This document shows, one piece after another, positions 26,558 through 35,990 of a stretch of 64,000 bases of DNA. The stretch's first letter is position 1. Every line of letters begins with the position of its first letter. The notes under the pieces were generated by a model. The model was not told where the DNA came from, did no database searches, and worked only from the letters and a program-made list of their open reading frames with translations. Both the position numbers and the translations under genes were made by a program. Origin of the DNA: Lewinellaceae bacterium (GTDB lineage: Bacteria > Bacteroidota > Bacteroidia > Chitinophagales > Saprospiraceae); NCBI GenBank assembly GCA_020636045.1, contig JACJYP010000003.1, forward strand, positions 186,001-250,000. The letters run 5' to 3'.

Positions 26558-29500
26558 ATGCTTCATATGAAAAACCTCCTTTCTCTTTTTCTAAGCGCAC
26601 TGATCCCGGTTTTCATGGGCGCACAAGTGACTGTTCATGAAGCGGTCCTGTTTGTCGATGACAACAACACAGCAAACGGCTTCCCTCCTTCTGCAATGAT
26701 CAATAATATACAGGAGCATCTGGATAAATTGCTTGCAGATAAAGGTGAAAAAGTGAATGTGCTGATTTTATCCCAGGAATGCCCAAGGCTCGAATATGTT
26801 CTGATCGATGGGGCGGGTTACTGGATTGGGCCTGATTACAATGGGTCTAATGTCTGGTGCAAGGCCGATGACCCGAAATCAAAGGTGATACAGATATTGC
26901 CGGGCGACGGCTTGTCATATAATACCGGGTCTTACATGGCATTTTCATCGGGCAATACCTCTAATGGAATATGGCAGGGACTTAAGTTTAATCAACCCTG
27001 GCAGCCTCACAATACGAAGTATTACTGTTTGGTCCACGAGATTCTGAATCGAATTTATGGTGATAATTGCCCTGTTGAATCATTGGAAGATTGTGAGGCT
27101 GAAATGGTCGCACAGCTGGATAATTCGATCATTCATCCCAATCTTTATCTGGACGGACAATCGCTCGATCAACCTGAAATTCAGGGCGCTTTGCGCCAGG
27201 CCAAATCAGTATTTTGTACAAATCTTCTTTTCTATTCCAAATATCTCCATACAAGAGATGTAGATGCTGCTGATCTGGAACAGCAAATTTTGAATACAGT
27301 GGGCGGCGATTATGTACTGGTGGTTGCAACGCCTAAAGAAAAAGACGGAGGGGATAATCTTTATTCGCAGGTACAGGTGCAGTTTGGTAAGGGGAGTGTG
27401 CCTCCTCCTGAAAACTGCTTCCCCACTTCAAGGACGTTGACAACAACTGATGAAGATGCCTTTATCAATCGGTTGATAAATGATGATTCGGAGAGTAGTT
27501 TATCAAATGTTAAAACGGGCATCGGTTATTTACTCGATTATGTATTGACAGCCGATCAGGACCCGGTACCTGGAGGCGTGACGGGTTGTGATTATGGACA
27601 GGCCGGGGGTAATGGAAATAACAGCTATTTACGGGTCAATTTTCCGCAGTATAATTTTTTTGGATCATCACTGAGTTCACCCGGCGAGAATGCCCATGTG
27701 AAGTGGTATAATAATTTTAGTGAATCCGGGAATGATGTTGTAACTGCCTGTTCTGAAGCAGCTCATTCCGCAGCAAATGCAGGGGTTGACCTTCAGTATT
27801 TTGTGGCATCAGGGTGCGGAACCAACAATGACCAGTTTGCAAACTCGAGACAGGATTTTGATCAGGAGACCCCGGTGGGGTCTGGTGGTGCGATCTGGAT
27901 GTACTACGACAAATGCTCCGATCGCATGTTTTACGACATCAAACTTTCCGATGGTTTTGCGTCAGAGATCAACCCCGAATTTGGAATTACTAACCCGGAC
28001 TCGATACGGGCAATCAATGCAGCAGTTGAAGAAATGCTGGAGCGTACATTTTCAGAGGTATCTAAAATGGACGAATTTGAGAGTGTCACGCTCGATCTGG
28101 CTGAGTATCCAACAAATTTTGGTTTTTTATCTCCGGGGTTTATAGAAACCTGTGGACCGGAAGATCCCTGGCATTTCGGACTGCGATATCAAGTTGGGAA
28201 TTATAAGGACCTGGCTATTTATATAGTTTCCGAGGGGTTTGTGGTGACCGGTCAAATGATAAAAAATCAGGAATTTCCGAAGAGAGCCTGGCTCCCGTTC
28301 CCGCAGGATTCATGTCTGTTCGATTTTCCGGGTGGAGCCATTGGGTTGATCAATGGCGGCCTGGATCAGATAGAAGGAAAAACCTGGGCACTGATCGGAA
28401 TCATTAATTTGTGCACTGAACTATGGGGAGCAAACGGTAATACCAGAAAGGCGATGCTAAAACAGCTGGCGAATCCGCTGGACCTGATTTTCGGACAATA
28501 TACGGAATCCGTCAACTGCTTGCAAACTGCGGAATGCCTGGAGGAAAGGAACTGTTGCAGTTTCAGAATACTGACAAATGTAGTGTTTGACGTACTGCTT
28601 GGACAAGGGTTGATCAGTATGGCGGGAAACCTGTCGAACGTGGGGAAAAAAGTAGACGAGAAACTGGGAATGTTTATCCCTGACTTTTCTGATAAATATA
28701 ACAAATGGAAGAGAACGCTGGGGGAAGGAAAGCACCGGGAACACGATACATTTCTGGGCTCCCTGGAGGAGAAGGTGCAGTTAAAGCTGGCAAAGCACGC
28801 ATCACTTAGTAAAATATGGGAACAGGTATCAGATGGTCTGATACCGGGAGTTTCACTACAGCGGTACAAGGAATTTTTGGGAAAGTTACCTTCACATACA
28901 AATGAAGATTTTTATTTTCATTTTGAGAATGTTTTTACACCGGAAAATGCTAACTTTAATCCTGCTAAGATTGCGGCATTCATGGATGATGTGGATTCGA
29001 AACCGCTTGATCATTTTCTCGATCAGTTTGGATTCAGCCCCAATAAATACCTGAATGCTTGGAGTGAGGCTTTTGAGGGAGGGTTGGTACAAATGAGGGT
29101 TAATCTTGAATTTTTGAAAGATGTTGATGTGTTTATTTCGGGTGAAGTATTAGATCATTTTACTAAGTATGGGTGTTCAATTGCAGAACATGGACTTATA
29201 AGATTTTATACTTCGAATTATCATGTTGAACTAAATAGTGCCTTAAGAAATGAATCGCTAATGACCCCTGAGTATGTAGAATTCGCAAATAGACTAAATG
29301 CAGCACTTGATAAATTGCCTGACTATGATGGGCCTGTAGTAAGAGGATGTGGAATGGATGAGTCCTTCATGATTAAGGGCTGGGCTGTTGGTGAAGTTCA
29401 TACTATTAAACAATTCTACTCTACAAGCACCTTAAGAGAAGTGGCAATAGGGTTTAGAGATAGAGCGGATGGCAACACATTAGTTTTTGTTGAATCAGTA

Positions 29501-29653
29501 AATAAGGGAAAACTGATTCGTGAAGTGTCCCACTATGATTTTGAAGAAGAAGTTATATTCAGGCTTAACCTGAAATTACAGGTTGTTTCGAATGTGAAAC
29601 TAGGTAATGGACCTTTTTTTCGTGAGATAGAGGTAAAAGAATTAATTGAATGA
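26558..29653 (+). CDS. Secreted protein with C-terminal ADP-ribosyltransferase toxin domain
   Basis: 1,031 residues; an in-frame ATG at 26567 (MKNLLSLFLSALIPVFMGAQ, a signal peptide) is an equally good start. Residues ~20-870 match no family I recognise. They include Cys-containing secreted-type segments and, at ~660-720, a hydrophobic-then-charged stretch. The last ~150 residues read as an ADP-ribosyltransferase (R-S-E class): HGLIRFYTSNYHVELNSALR (alpha helix before the fold), GPVVRG with the NAD-binding Arg 929, FYSTSTLRE with STS at 955-957, and SHYDFEEEVIFR with Glu 996 and catalytic Glu 998. The position at the extreme C-terminus, the falling GC content and the overlapping next gene fit a polymorphic toxin. 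The target is unknown. No T9SS tail is present, so the export route is unclear. Confidence 0.82.
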   Translation: MLHMKNLLSLFLSALIPVFMGAQVTVHEAVLFVDDNNTANGFPPSAMINNIQEHLDKLLADKGEKVNVLILSQECPRLEYVLIDGAGYWIGPDYNGSNVWCKADDPKSKVIQILPGDGLSYNTGSYMAFSSGNTSNGIWQGLKFNQPWQPHNTKYYCLVHEILNRIYGDNCPVESLEDCEAEMVAQLDNSIIHPNLYLDGQSLDQPEIQGALRQAKSVFCTNLLFYSKYLHTRDVDAADLEQQILNTVGGDYVLVVATPKEKDGGDNLYSQVQVQFGKGSVPPPENCFPTSRTLTTTDEDAFINRLINDDSESSLSNVKTGIGYLLDYVLTADQDPVPGGVTGCDYGQAGGNGNNSYLRVNFPQYNFFGSSLSSPGENAHVKWYNNFSESGNDVVTACSEAAHSAANAGVDLQYFVASGCGTNNDQFANSRQDFDQETPVGSGGAIWMYYDKCSDRMFYDIKLSDGFASEINPEFGITNPDSIRAINAAVEEMLERTFSEVSKMDEFESVTLDLAEYPTNFGFLSPGFIETCGPEDPWHFGLRYQVGNYKDLAIYIVSEGFVVTGQMIKNQEFPKRAWLPFPQDSCLFDFPGGAIGLINGGLDQIEGKTWALIGIINLCTELWGANGNTRKAMLKQLANPLDLIFGQYTESVNCLQTAECLEERNCCSFRILTNVVFDVLLGQGLISMAGNLSNVGKKVDEKLGMFIPDFSDKYNKWKRTLGEGKHREHDTFLGSLEEKVQLKLAKHASLSKIWEQVSDGLIPGVSLQRYKEFLGKLPSHTNEDFYFHFENVFTPENANFNPAKIAAFMDDVDSKPLDHFLDQFGFSPNKYLNAWSEAFEGGLVQMRVNLEFLKDVDVFISGEVLDHFTKYGCSIAEHGLIRFYTSNYHVELNSALRNESLMTPEYVEFANRLNAALDKLPDYDGPVVRGCGMDESFMIKGWAVGEVHTIKQFYSTSTLREVAIGFRDRADGNTLVFVESVNKGKLIREVSHYDFEEEVIFRLNLKLQVVSNVKLGNGPFFREIEVKELIE

Positions 29654-30687
29654 TGCTTCTGAAATTTACTAAACAAGATGCTCTGCTTTCTTTAAGAAAC
29701 GCCTCCTCTAAACAGATGATTCAGGGGAGGGGAGGGGGCATTATTTTGTCCGAAATTTTCAAACAAGAATGGCAAGAGTTGCCAGACATAGTAAAGCAAG
29801 AAAGACGGAAATCTTTTGTCAATAGGACGATTGCTGAAAGGCGTCCTATAAATTTTGTTTATTATAATTTTTTAATTGATGTTGTTCAAAAGATTATTGA
29901 ACTTATTAGAAAATGTGAGGCCCTCCTTTCTTTGGATAAGTCTAATGTTGATTTATTAAAAATTTTATCTATTTTATTGATTGAGAAGGAATTGATTGAC
30001 GAAGCGTTGCAGCCTAAAAATCATTTAGATGATTTTTATTTTAATCAAATAGCCGAAGAGTTTGGGGCAATTTATCCTGAGCTAAGCATAGCAGATTTCG
30101 CCGTACTATATAGTAAAATGTATAAACGTTGGCCAGAGAAACCTAACGCTTCAAATTCCAAAATGATAAACGCGGATAAAAAGAAAAATTTGATAGATGA
30201 ATTAAATAAACGATATGAAATAAACAAAAATAAATATACCGATCATTATTATTTATTAAGCCCAAATCTTTCCCTAATTGAATGGCATTCGTGTGACGCG
30301 TATGCGAAACAACAGAGGAGGTGGCAATTTTTATTTATTATATATAAAATGAAGAACGAAAAAGGTGTTCAAGCAAACTATTACGAACCGCTTGTGATGG
30401 TCAATGATATAGTTATAAACATGCTAGAGAGTTTGAATTGGCAACATATTGAAAATGAAGAAATAGAATCAATTGATACATCAGTCTTGCAGATTTGTGC
30501 AACACTCTTAGTGGTTAAGGAATTAATGGATGAATCAATACTCCCTAAGAACCATGTTAATCCTGTTATTATCTCTGAACTCGCTGAAAAATACCACGAT
30601 AAACACCCTGATCTGAATCTACCCGAACTGGCAAAGAAATACGAAGAAATGTACGAACACTGGCCCGACAAACCGAAACAAGAATAA
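29650..30687 (+). CDS. Putative immunity protein for the upstream ADP-ribosyltransferase toxin
   Basis: 345 residues, no signal peptide or membrane segment, so cytoplasmic. The ATG overlaps the toxin stop (ATGA), a translationally coupled arrangement usual for immunity genes. Two internal repeats of ~65 residues: residues ~102-165 (LLIEKELIDEALQPKNH to YKRWPEKP) and ~278-342 (LLVVKELMDESILPKNH to YEHWPDKP), sharing KELxDE, PKNH, AEE/AEK and MYxxWPxKP. The gene is strongly AT-rich against its GC-rich surroundings, suggesting it was acquired with the toxin tip. I recognise no family; immunity is inferred from position. Alternatives are a chaperone or a second effector. Confidence 0.72.
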   Translation: MMLLKFTKQDALLSLRNASSKQMIQGRGGGIILSEIFKQEWQELPDIVKQERRKSFVNRTIAERRPINFVYYNFLIDVVQKIIELIRKCEALLSLDKSNVDLLKILSILLIEKELIDEALQPKNHLDDFYFNQIAEEFGAIYPELSIADFAVLYSKMYKRWPEKPNASNSKMINADKKKNLIDELNKRYEINKNKYTDHYYLLSPNLSLIEWHSCDAYAKQQRRWQFLFIIYKMKNEKGVQANYYEPLVMVNDIVINMLESLNWQHIENEEIESIDTSVLQICATLLVVKELMDESILPKNHVNPVIISELAEKYHDKHPDLNLPELAKKYEEMYEHWPDKPKQE

Positions 30688-30765
30688 AATAACCATTAAA
30701 CATTGCTCGTATGCTCATGGCCGTATAAGGCCACGTGCACGGACATTATCAAAAACACCTTCATT

Positions 30766-32379
30766 ATGCGCTTCACATGTCGCGCGGCCATATTGGCTGC
30801 CCTGTTACCTTATTGCCTGCCATCACAGTCGATAAGCCGGCTAACCGATCTCAATCCTGGTTCAGCACACACCTTTCCGGAAGGGATCATTGCCGGCGAT
30901 CCTGTGCGGATGTTTGCTGCAGGCGATCTACTCTTCTTTTCTGCCGATGACGGCGTGCATGGCAGAGAACTTTGGGTCTCTGATGGTACGATTGATGGCA
31001 CCCGTCTGCTAATAGACATCAATCCCGGGGCCTCCGGAAGCAATCCAGCCTACTTCACGCTTTACGATGAGAAAGTTTACTTCTCGGCAAATGACGGTAC
31101 CTACGGTGCCGAACTTTGGGTGAGTGACGGAACTGAAGCCGGTACCTTTATGCTAAAGGATTTGTTTGCCGGCGGGAGCAGTAACCCCGGTCTTTTGACA
31201 GTTGCAGGCAATCTCCTCTTCTTTTCAGCCAGGATTTCTAACAACCAGTTTACGCTTTGGCAAACGGACGGCACAGAAACCGGTACGGTTACTACTCCGG
31301 GGTTATCTTTTATGGGCGCCGACCCCGGCGATCTCACTGCCATGAACAACCTTTTGTATTTCTCCGGGCCGGATGCGGAGCTTTGGGCAACCGATGGGAC
31401 GATGGACGGAAGCCTGCGCGTGAAAGAGATCACACCTCCGGGCTATGGTAGCCCCAATATTGATCGCATGGTCGCTTTGGGTGGTAAACTGTACTTTTCC
31501 GCGGATGGCGAAACCGCTAACAGCGAGCCCTGGGTAAGCGACGGTACCGGGCCGGGCACTTTTCGATTGGCAGACATTTCGCCCGGCCCATCCGCGTCGG
31601 AGCCTTCCAAATTTCACCTCTTCAAAGGTTATGTCTATTTCTCGGGACTTGGTGAGTTGTGGCGTACGGACGGCACCCTGATCGGCACCACCTATTTCAA
31701 GAACCTTAAAGTATTCCAGGCCAGTAACGACCCTGCGATGTTTCTGAGCGACGATCAATATCTTTATTTCCCGGCGGACGACGGTTTTAATGGCCGTGAA
31801 CTATGGCGCAGCGATGGCACCCCGGCTGGTACCCAACTTGTGAAAAATATCAACTCGAACTTTTTCAGTTCCAACCCCCAGGATTTTACATGGGGCAACG
31901 ACGGGCGTTTCTGGTTTCGCGCCTGCGACAACAACAAAGGATGCGAACTCTGGGTCTCGGACGGCACGACTGCCGGCACGACGCTGGCTGCCGATATCCG
32001 CTCCGGTTCGGATGGCTCGAACCCTCAGGCACTCCTTTATGCCAATAACGCGCTGTATTTCGTCGCCGATGACGGTGTCCACGGCCGGGAACTCTGGAAA
32101 GTCGACCTGAGTTCCACGGCGGCGAACATGCCGGAGGTGTTGGACTTCAACCTGACACCCAATCCGGCCGATGAGCATGTTTTAATTGATGCCTCCACTA
32201 TTCCGGCGCCGTTCGAAACATTGTTGTTCAATCAGGCCGGGCAGGTTGTGTACGCTACTCATCAATCTGACCAATCCCGGCTTGTGATCCCCACGCAGCA
32301 TTTACCGGCGGGTATCTACCGGCTGGCATTGATCGGCAGCGCCGGCGTGGGGCACCGGCATCTGGTTGTCACGCATTGA
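30766..32379 (+). CDS. ELWxxDGT-repeat secreted protein with T9SS sorting domain
   Basis: 537 residues from MRFTCRAAILAALLPYCLPS, a signal peptide; the frame is open upstream to 30703 without leader character. Residues ~50-450 hold about nine repeats centred on GRELWVSDGT / AELWVSDGTEAGT followed by SNPxxFT and VYFSAND, the beta-propeller-like ELWxxDGT repeat. The C-terminal ~75 residues, NLTPNPADEHVLID to YRLALIGSAG, form a type A T9SS sorting domain, so the protein should cross the outer membrane and be released or anchored at the surface. Probably a structural or adhesive surface protein; ligand unknown. Confidence 0.88.
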   Translation: MRFTCRAAILAALLPYCLPSQSISRLTDLNPGSAHTFPEGIIAGDPVRMFAAGDLLFFSADDGVHGRELWVSDGTIDGTRLLIDINPGASGSNPAYFTLYDEKVYFSANDGTYGAELWVSDGTEAGTFMLKDLFAGGSSNPGLLTVAGNLLFFSARISNNQFTLWQTDGTETGTVTTPGLSFMGADPGDLTAMNNLLYFSGPDAELWATDGTMDGSLRVKEITPPGYGSPNIDRMVALGGKLYFSADGETANSEPWVSDGTGPGTFRLADISPGPSASEPSKFHLFKGYVYFSGLGELWRTDGTLIGTTYFKNLKVFQASNDPAMFLSDDQYLYFPADDGFNGRELWRSDGTPAGTQLVKNINSNFFSSNPQDFTWGNDGRFWFRACDNNKGCELWVSDGTTAGTTLAADIRSGSDGSNPQALLYANNALYFVADDGVHGRELWKVDLSSTAANMPEVLDFNLTPNPADEHVLIDASTIPAPFETLLFNQAGQVVYATHQSDQSRLVIPTQHLPAGIYRLALIGSAGVGHRHLVVTH

Positions 32380-32413
32380 TCCTGCCCGGTCGTAATGATA
32401 TGCTCTACGGTCA

Positions 32414-32478
32414 CCAACCCGCGAATTGATTCGCGGGGAATGGATGCCATTGACCCCGAACCGTTTTAACGGTTTCCC
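32414..32478. repeat. Palindromic intergenic repeat (AACCGTTTTAACGGTT type), copy 1
   Basis: CAACCCGCGAATTGATTCGC is followed by GGGGAA, about 13 other bases, then CCCCGAACCGTTTTAACGGT and TTCC. It contains two small palindromes. The same element in the other orientation occurs at 53734-53801. It lies in the gap between two secreted-protein genes. Confidence 0.55.
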
Positions 32479-32541
32479 AAAACGTATAACCCAGTGCGCC
32501 GCCCGCCACCACATATATATAACCGTCATTAATATGAACCT

Positions 32542-34827
32542 ATGAACCTGCAAACCTTCCCCGTTTTTGCGCTTGTATTGAGTACCGGGTGTTTTTCGGC
32601 CCTGCCGGCATCCGGTCAATTCGCGAACCCCGAGGTCCTTGAAATCGCCGCCAGCGGTATATTCACTGCCGATCAGCACGTCCTGTTGCGCTGGACCCCG
32701 GCTAATCCGAAAACCTGGGCCTGGTGTCGCGATAGCGGTTATTTGCTCGTACGCGTCACGCTTGAGGATACGAACGGGCCTTTACCGGGTGACGAACAAA
32801 GCGCATCCATTGTCCAGAAAACCTTTTTACCCAAAGACCAGGCGGCATGGGAAGCCGCCATGCTGATCGATTCTATCGTCGGTGTGGCGGCCGGCGCCTA
32901 TTACGGCGAAGACTTTACAGTGGCTTCGCCCGATAACGAAGGCATCGTTACGGCACATAATATCGAGAACGAGGAGGAGAACCGCTTCGGCATGAGCCTT
33001 TTTGCAGCGGATGTGTCCACCCTGGCCGCAGAAATGCAAAACCTGCTGTTCAGGGATACAACGGCACAACAGGGTTTCAGGTACGCTTACATCATCCGTC
33101 CGGGTGGCCAGACAGGCGATCAGTTGCTCAGGCCGGGCCGGGTTAGTTTGTCTACTGACGAAGTTTATGTTGCACCCGCTCCGGTATCCTTCAGCGCCGC
33201 ACCCGGCGACAGTCTGGCAATACTGGTCTGGGATCAATTCGCAACCGCCGGGCATTATGCCGGATACAATATCTGGCGTTCGCAAAATGGCGGACCATTC
33301 GAACAATTGAATACCGAACCGGTGATCGCGACGGAAGGGCCGGATGGCAAAGAGCCCAAAGCCCTGCTGTTTTATGCCCGGCTCGAAAATAACACCGACA
33401 GTTTCTCTTTCCGCATTTGCGGCCATTCGCCGTTCGGATTCGACGGACCCTTTTCAGAAACACTGACTGTAAAAGGTGTGCCGGCTCCCCTGCGCGCCGG
33501 GATCGGCATCAGCCGGACAGAAGAAACGACGGCAGGCATGGAAATACACTGGGCTTTTCCGGATAGCCTGAATGCATCCATTCAGGGCTTTCAGGTGCTG
33601 CGCTCGGGTTCCCATGACGGGAATTATGCACTCCTTCCCTCGGGTATGATCGCGGCCTCCGAAAGATCGTTTGTGGATTTATCGCCCTTGCCGGCAGCAT
33701 ATTACAAGGTCGCTTTTACGGATGTAAACGGTAACGAAGTTACTTCCAATCCGCAACTCGCGCAATTGCGCGACAGTATCCCGCCGGAGCCGCCGGGGCA
33801 GGTAACGGGAGAGGCAGTCGGACAATCGGGTCTGTTGCGCATCCACTGGTCGCCCGGCAACAGCGGCGACGTCATGGGTTACCGAGTTTTTATGGCCGAC
33901 CAGCCGGACGGCGCCTACGGACAAGTGAGCAAACGTTGGATTCGGGATACTGTGTTCACATATCAGGTAAATGTATCTTCTCTGACCCCGTATAAATATT
34001 TCAGGGTCAAGGCCATCGACCACCGGGAAAACACTTCCGGTTTTTCACCGGTTTGTGCAGTGGCGTTGCCCGACATCGTGCCGCCCTCTATGCCGGTGCT
34101 GAAACAGGCGACGCCCCAAGGTGGCGGCATCCTGATTTCGTTCGCCCCCAGCCAAAGCGCGGATATACAGCAGCACCACATCCTCCGAAAGAAAAAAGAC
34201 GAACGCGACTGGCAGTCTGTTGCGGTGCTCGACAGCCTGTGGGGGCATGCCTCCGCTGAATTTTTCGACACCACTGCGGAGCAGATGTATACGTACGAAT
34301 ACATGATACAGGCGGAGGACGGCGCCGGATTGAAGAGCAATTCGCGGGTATTCCGGGCCAAACAAAGCGCAGGCGGCGGGCGGGAAACGGTCGGACAACT
34401 GGATGCACATTTTGTCAAGTCGGAAGGGATCATACGCCTGCGTTGGTCGTACCACAACACTTACGGGGTGACGGGATTTGCGATCTACCGCGGCCCCCAA
34501 CCCGACCAGTTGTACGAATCGGGCTTTGTGACCGCGCAGCAATCCGTGACCGGAGGGCAGTACGACGGCCCCGATCCGTTTCAGGCGGATGCATCGGGAA
34601 TGCACATCGGCGATGACGCCGGAAATGCGGTATCGGGCGGGCATTTGCTGGCCGGGTCATTCGACCTGAAGCAAAAAGGCGCCCCCAATACGACGCATAC
34701 GACCTTCTGCGAATACCGGGACCGGAGTTTTCTGAATTTCAAACCCTATTACTACGCCGTGATCGTGAAATATGCCGACGGAACTTTTTCGCCGATGAGC
34801 AATGTCGTTTCCGCTTCCGCATACTGA
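32542..34827 (+). CDS. Secreted multi-fibronectin type III protein
   Basis: 761 residues. Signal peptide MNLQTFPVFALVLSTGCFSA ending ASGQ. From about residue 225 onward there are five or so FN3-type beta sandwiches, recognisable by repeating YAGYNIWRSQNGGPFEQL, IQGFQVLRSGSHDGNY, VMGYRVFMADQPDGAYGQ and IQQHHILRKKKDERDW. Each is followed by an aromatic-rich closing strand such as YKYFRVKAID. No sorting domain at the C-terminus (ends VVSASAY), so it is probably periplasmic, lost from another route, or exported in complex. It overlaps the open frame of the next gene, whose true start lies 47 bp downstream. Function unknown; likely structural or binding. Confidence 0.8.
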   Translation: MNLQTFPVFALVLSTGCFSALPASGQFANPEVLEIAASGIFTADQHVLLRWTPANPKTWAWCRDSGYLLVRVTLEDTNGPLPGDEQSASIVQKTFLPKDQAAWEAAMLIDSIVGVAAGAYYGEDFTVASPDNEGIVTAHNIENEEENRFGMSLFAADVSTLAAEMQNLLFRDTTAQQGFRYAYIIRPGGQTGDQLLRPGRVSLSTDEVYVAPAPVSFSAAPGDSLAILVWDQFATAGHYAGYNIWRSQNGGPFEQLNTEPVIATEGPDGKEPKALLFYARLENNTDSFSFRICGHSPFGFDGPFSETLTVKGVPAPLRAGIGISRTEETTAGMEIHWAFPDSLNASIQGFQVLRSGSHDGNYALLPSGMIAASERSFVDLSPLPAAYYKVAFTDVNGNEVTSNPQLAQLRDSIPPEPPGQVTGEAVGQSGLLRIHWSPGNSGDVMGYRVFMADQPDGAYGQVSKRWIRDTVFTYQVNVSSLTPYKYFRVKAIDHRENTSGFSPVCAVALPDIVPPSMPVLKQATPQGGGILISFAPSQSADIQQHHILRKKKDERDWQSVAVLDSLWGHASAEFFDTTAEQMYTYEYMIQAEDGAGLKSNSRVFRAKQSAGGGRETVGQLDAHFVKSEGIIRLRWSYHNTYGVTGFAIYRGPQPDQLYESGFVTAQQSVTGGQYDGPDPFQADASGMHIGDDAGNAVSGGHLLAGSFDLKQKGAPNTTHTTFCEYRDRSFLNFKPYYYAVIVKYADGTFSPMSNVVSASAY

Positions 34828-34873
34828 CCTTTTTGCGAACGCTTCAATCCTGAATCTTCAACTCAATCGCGTC

Positions 34874-35938
34874 ATGAAAAAGAAATCCCTCTTATTGATC
34901 TGGATGGGCCTTCTATCCCCGTTTTTGTGGGCGCAGGACCGGTATGCCGATTGTGCAGGCGCTGTGATCCTTTGCGACAAGACCGATCTCATCATCAATC
35001 AACTGCCAGGACCCGGCAAAGAGCCCGGCGAGGTGGGCTTCACTTCCTGTTCCGACCGCATGGAAGAACGCCATTCCGTCTGGATCAAGTGGCACGTCGC
35101 ACAGGCCGGCGATATCGGGTTCAGTATTGAGCCGTTCGACCTGACGGACGATATCGATTTCATCGTCTACCGCCTCGAAGGTGATATCCTGGATTGCAGC
35201 CGGAAAAAAGAGATCCGTTGCATGGCTTCCGGTGAAAATATCGGCGGTCCGGAAGAAGAATCTTTCCCCTGCGCCGGACGCCTCGGGCTTTCGCGCGCCG
35301 TTTCCGACGAGCAGGAAGGCGACGGCTGCGGAGACCGGCACGACAACTACCTGGCGTCGATAGAAGCGCAGGCGGGCGAGTGTTATCTGTTGTACATCAA
35401 TAATTACAGTTCCGGCAAGGGATTTAAACTGGAATGGACCGGCTCGGCGGAATTTTCTGCGCCGCCAGGTTTGGACCTGCCCGCAGTGAGCCGGACAAAC
35501 ACGTCGCAAGCCGTATTTCTCCGCGGGCAGCCTGCCGATCCATTTAACCGGAACGACTGGAGCAGCGGAACCCTCGCCAACACTTTTAGGGCCAGGGTCG
35601 CCGGCGCCCGGGTGGCCAATACATTCGGCGCTTGTCTGCCGAAACAGGATGAAACGATCAACGAACACCGAACTCCGGATTTCGAAGTCGGCTTGCCCTA
35701 TCCGAACCCGAGTGCGACCGATACCCGGTTGCCTGTCACGGCTTCTTCGCCCGCGGTATGGCGCGTCGATGTGTTCGACCTGCCCGGCCGACTGGCATGG
35801 TCGCGGGAATTCGTCGTGGGAGAAGGCGCGCAAATACTTGATCTGCCGACCGCTGCGCTGAAACCGGGCATTTACCTGATCGCCCTGCACACCCATGCGC
35901 GATCGTTCGTGCGCAAACTGGTCGTGGCCTATAAATAA
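34874..35938 (+). CDS. T9SS type A sorting-domain secreted protein
   Basis: 354 residues from MKKKSLLLIWMGLLSPFLWA, a clear signal peptide (the longer upstream frame overlaps the preceding gene and is not used). The N-terminal two thirds carry paired Cys residues (YADCAGAVILCDKTD, FTSCSD, DILDCSRK, IRCMAS) and a beta-sandwich like those of PPC/CUB-type extracellular domains: IKWHVAQAGDIGFSIEPFD, then DDIDFIVYRLEGD. The C-terminal ~80 residues, GLPYPNPSATDTRLPV to VRKLVVAYK, form a T9SS type A sorting domain. Secreted or surface-attached; ligand unknown. Confidence 0.85.
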   Translation: MKKKSLLLIWMGLLSPFLWAQDRYADCAGAVILCDKTDLIINQLPGPGKEPGEVGFTSCSDRMEERHSVWIKWHVAQAGDIGFSIEPFDLTDDIDFIVYRLEGDILDCSRKKEIRCMASGENIGGPEEESFPCAGRLGLSRAVSDEQEGDGCGDRHDNYLASIEAQAGECYLLYINNYSSGKGFKLEWTGSAEFSAPPGLDLPAVSRTNTSQAVFLRGQPADPFNRNDWSSGTLANTFRARVAGARVANTFGACLPKQDETINEHRTPDFEVGLPYPNPSATDTRLPVTASSPAVWRVDVFDLPGRLAWSREFVVGEGAQILDLPTAALKPGIYLIALHTHARSFVRKLVVAYK

Positions 35939-35990
35939 ACCGTAACACCGGGCAGAACCTGTTTCAGCCCTGCAAACCAACCTGTTCAAG

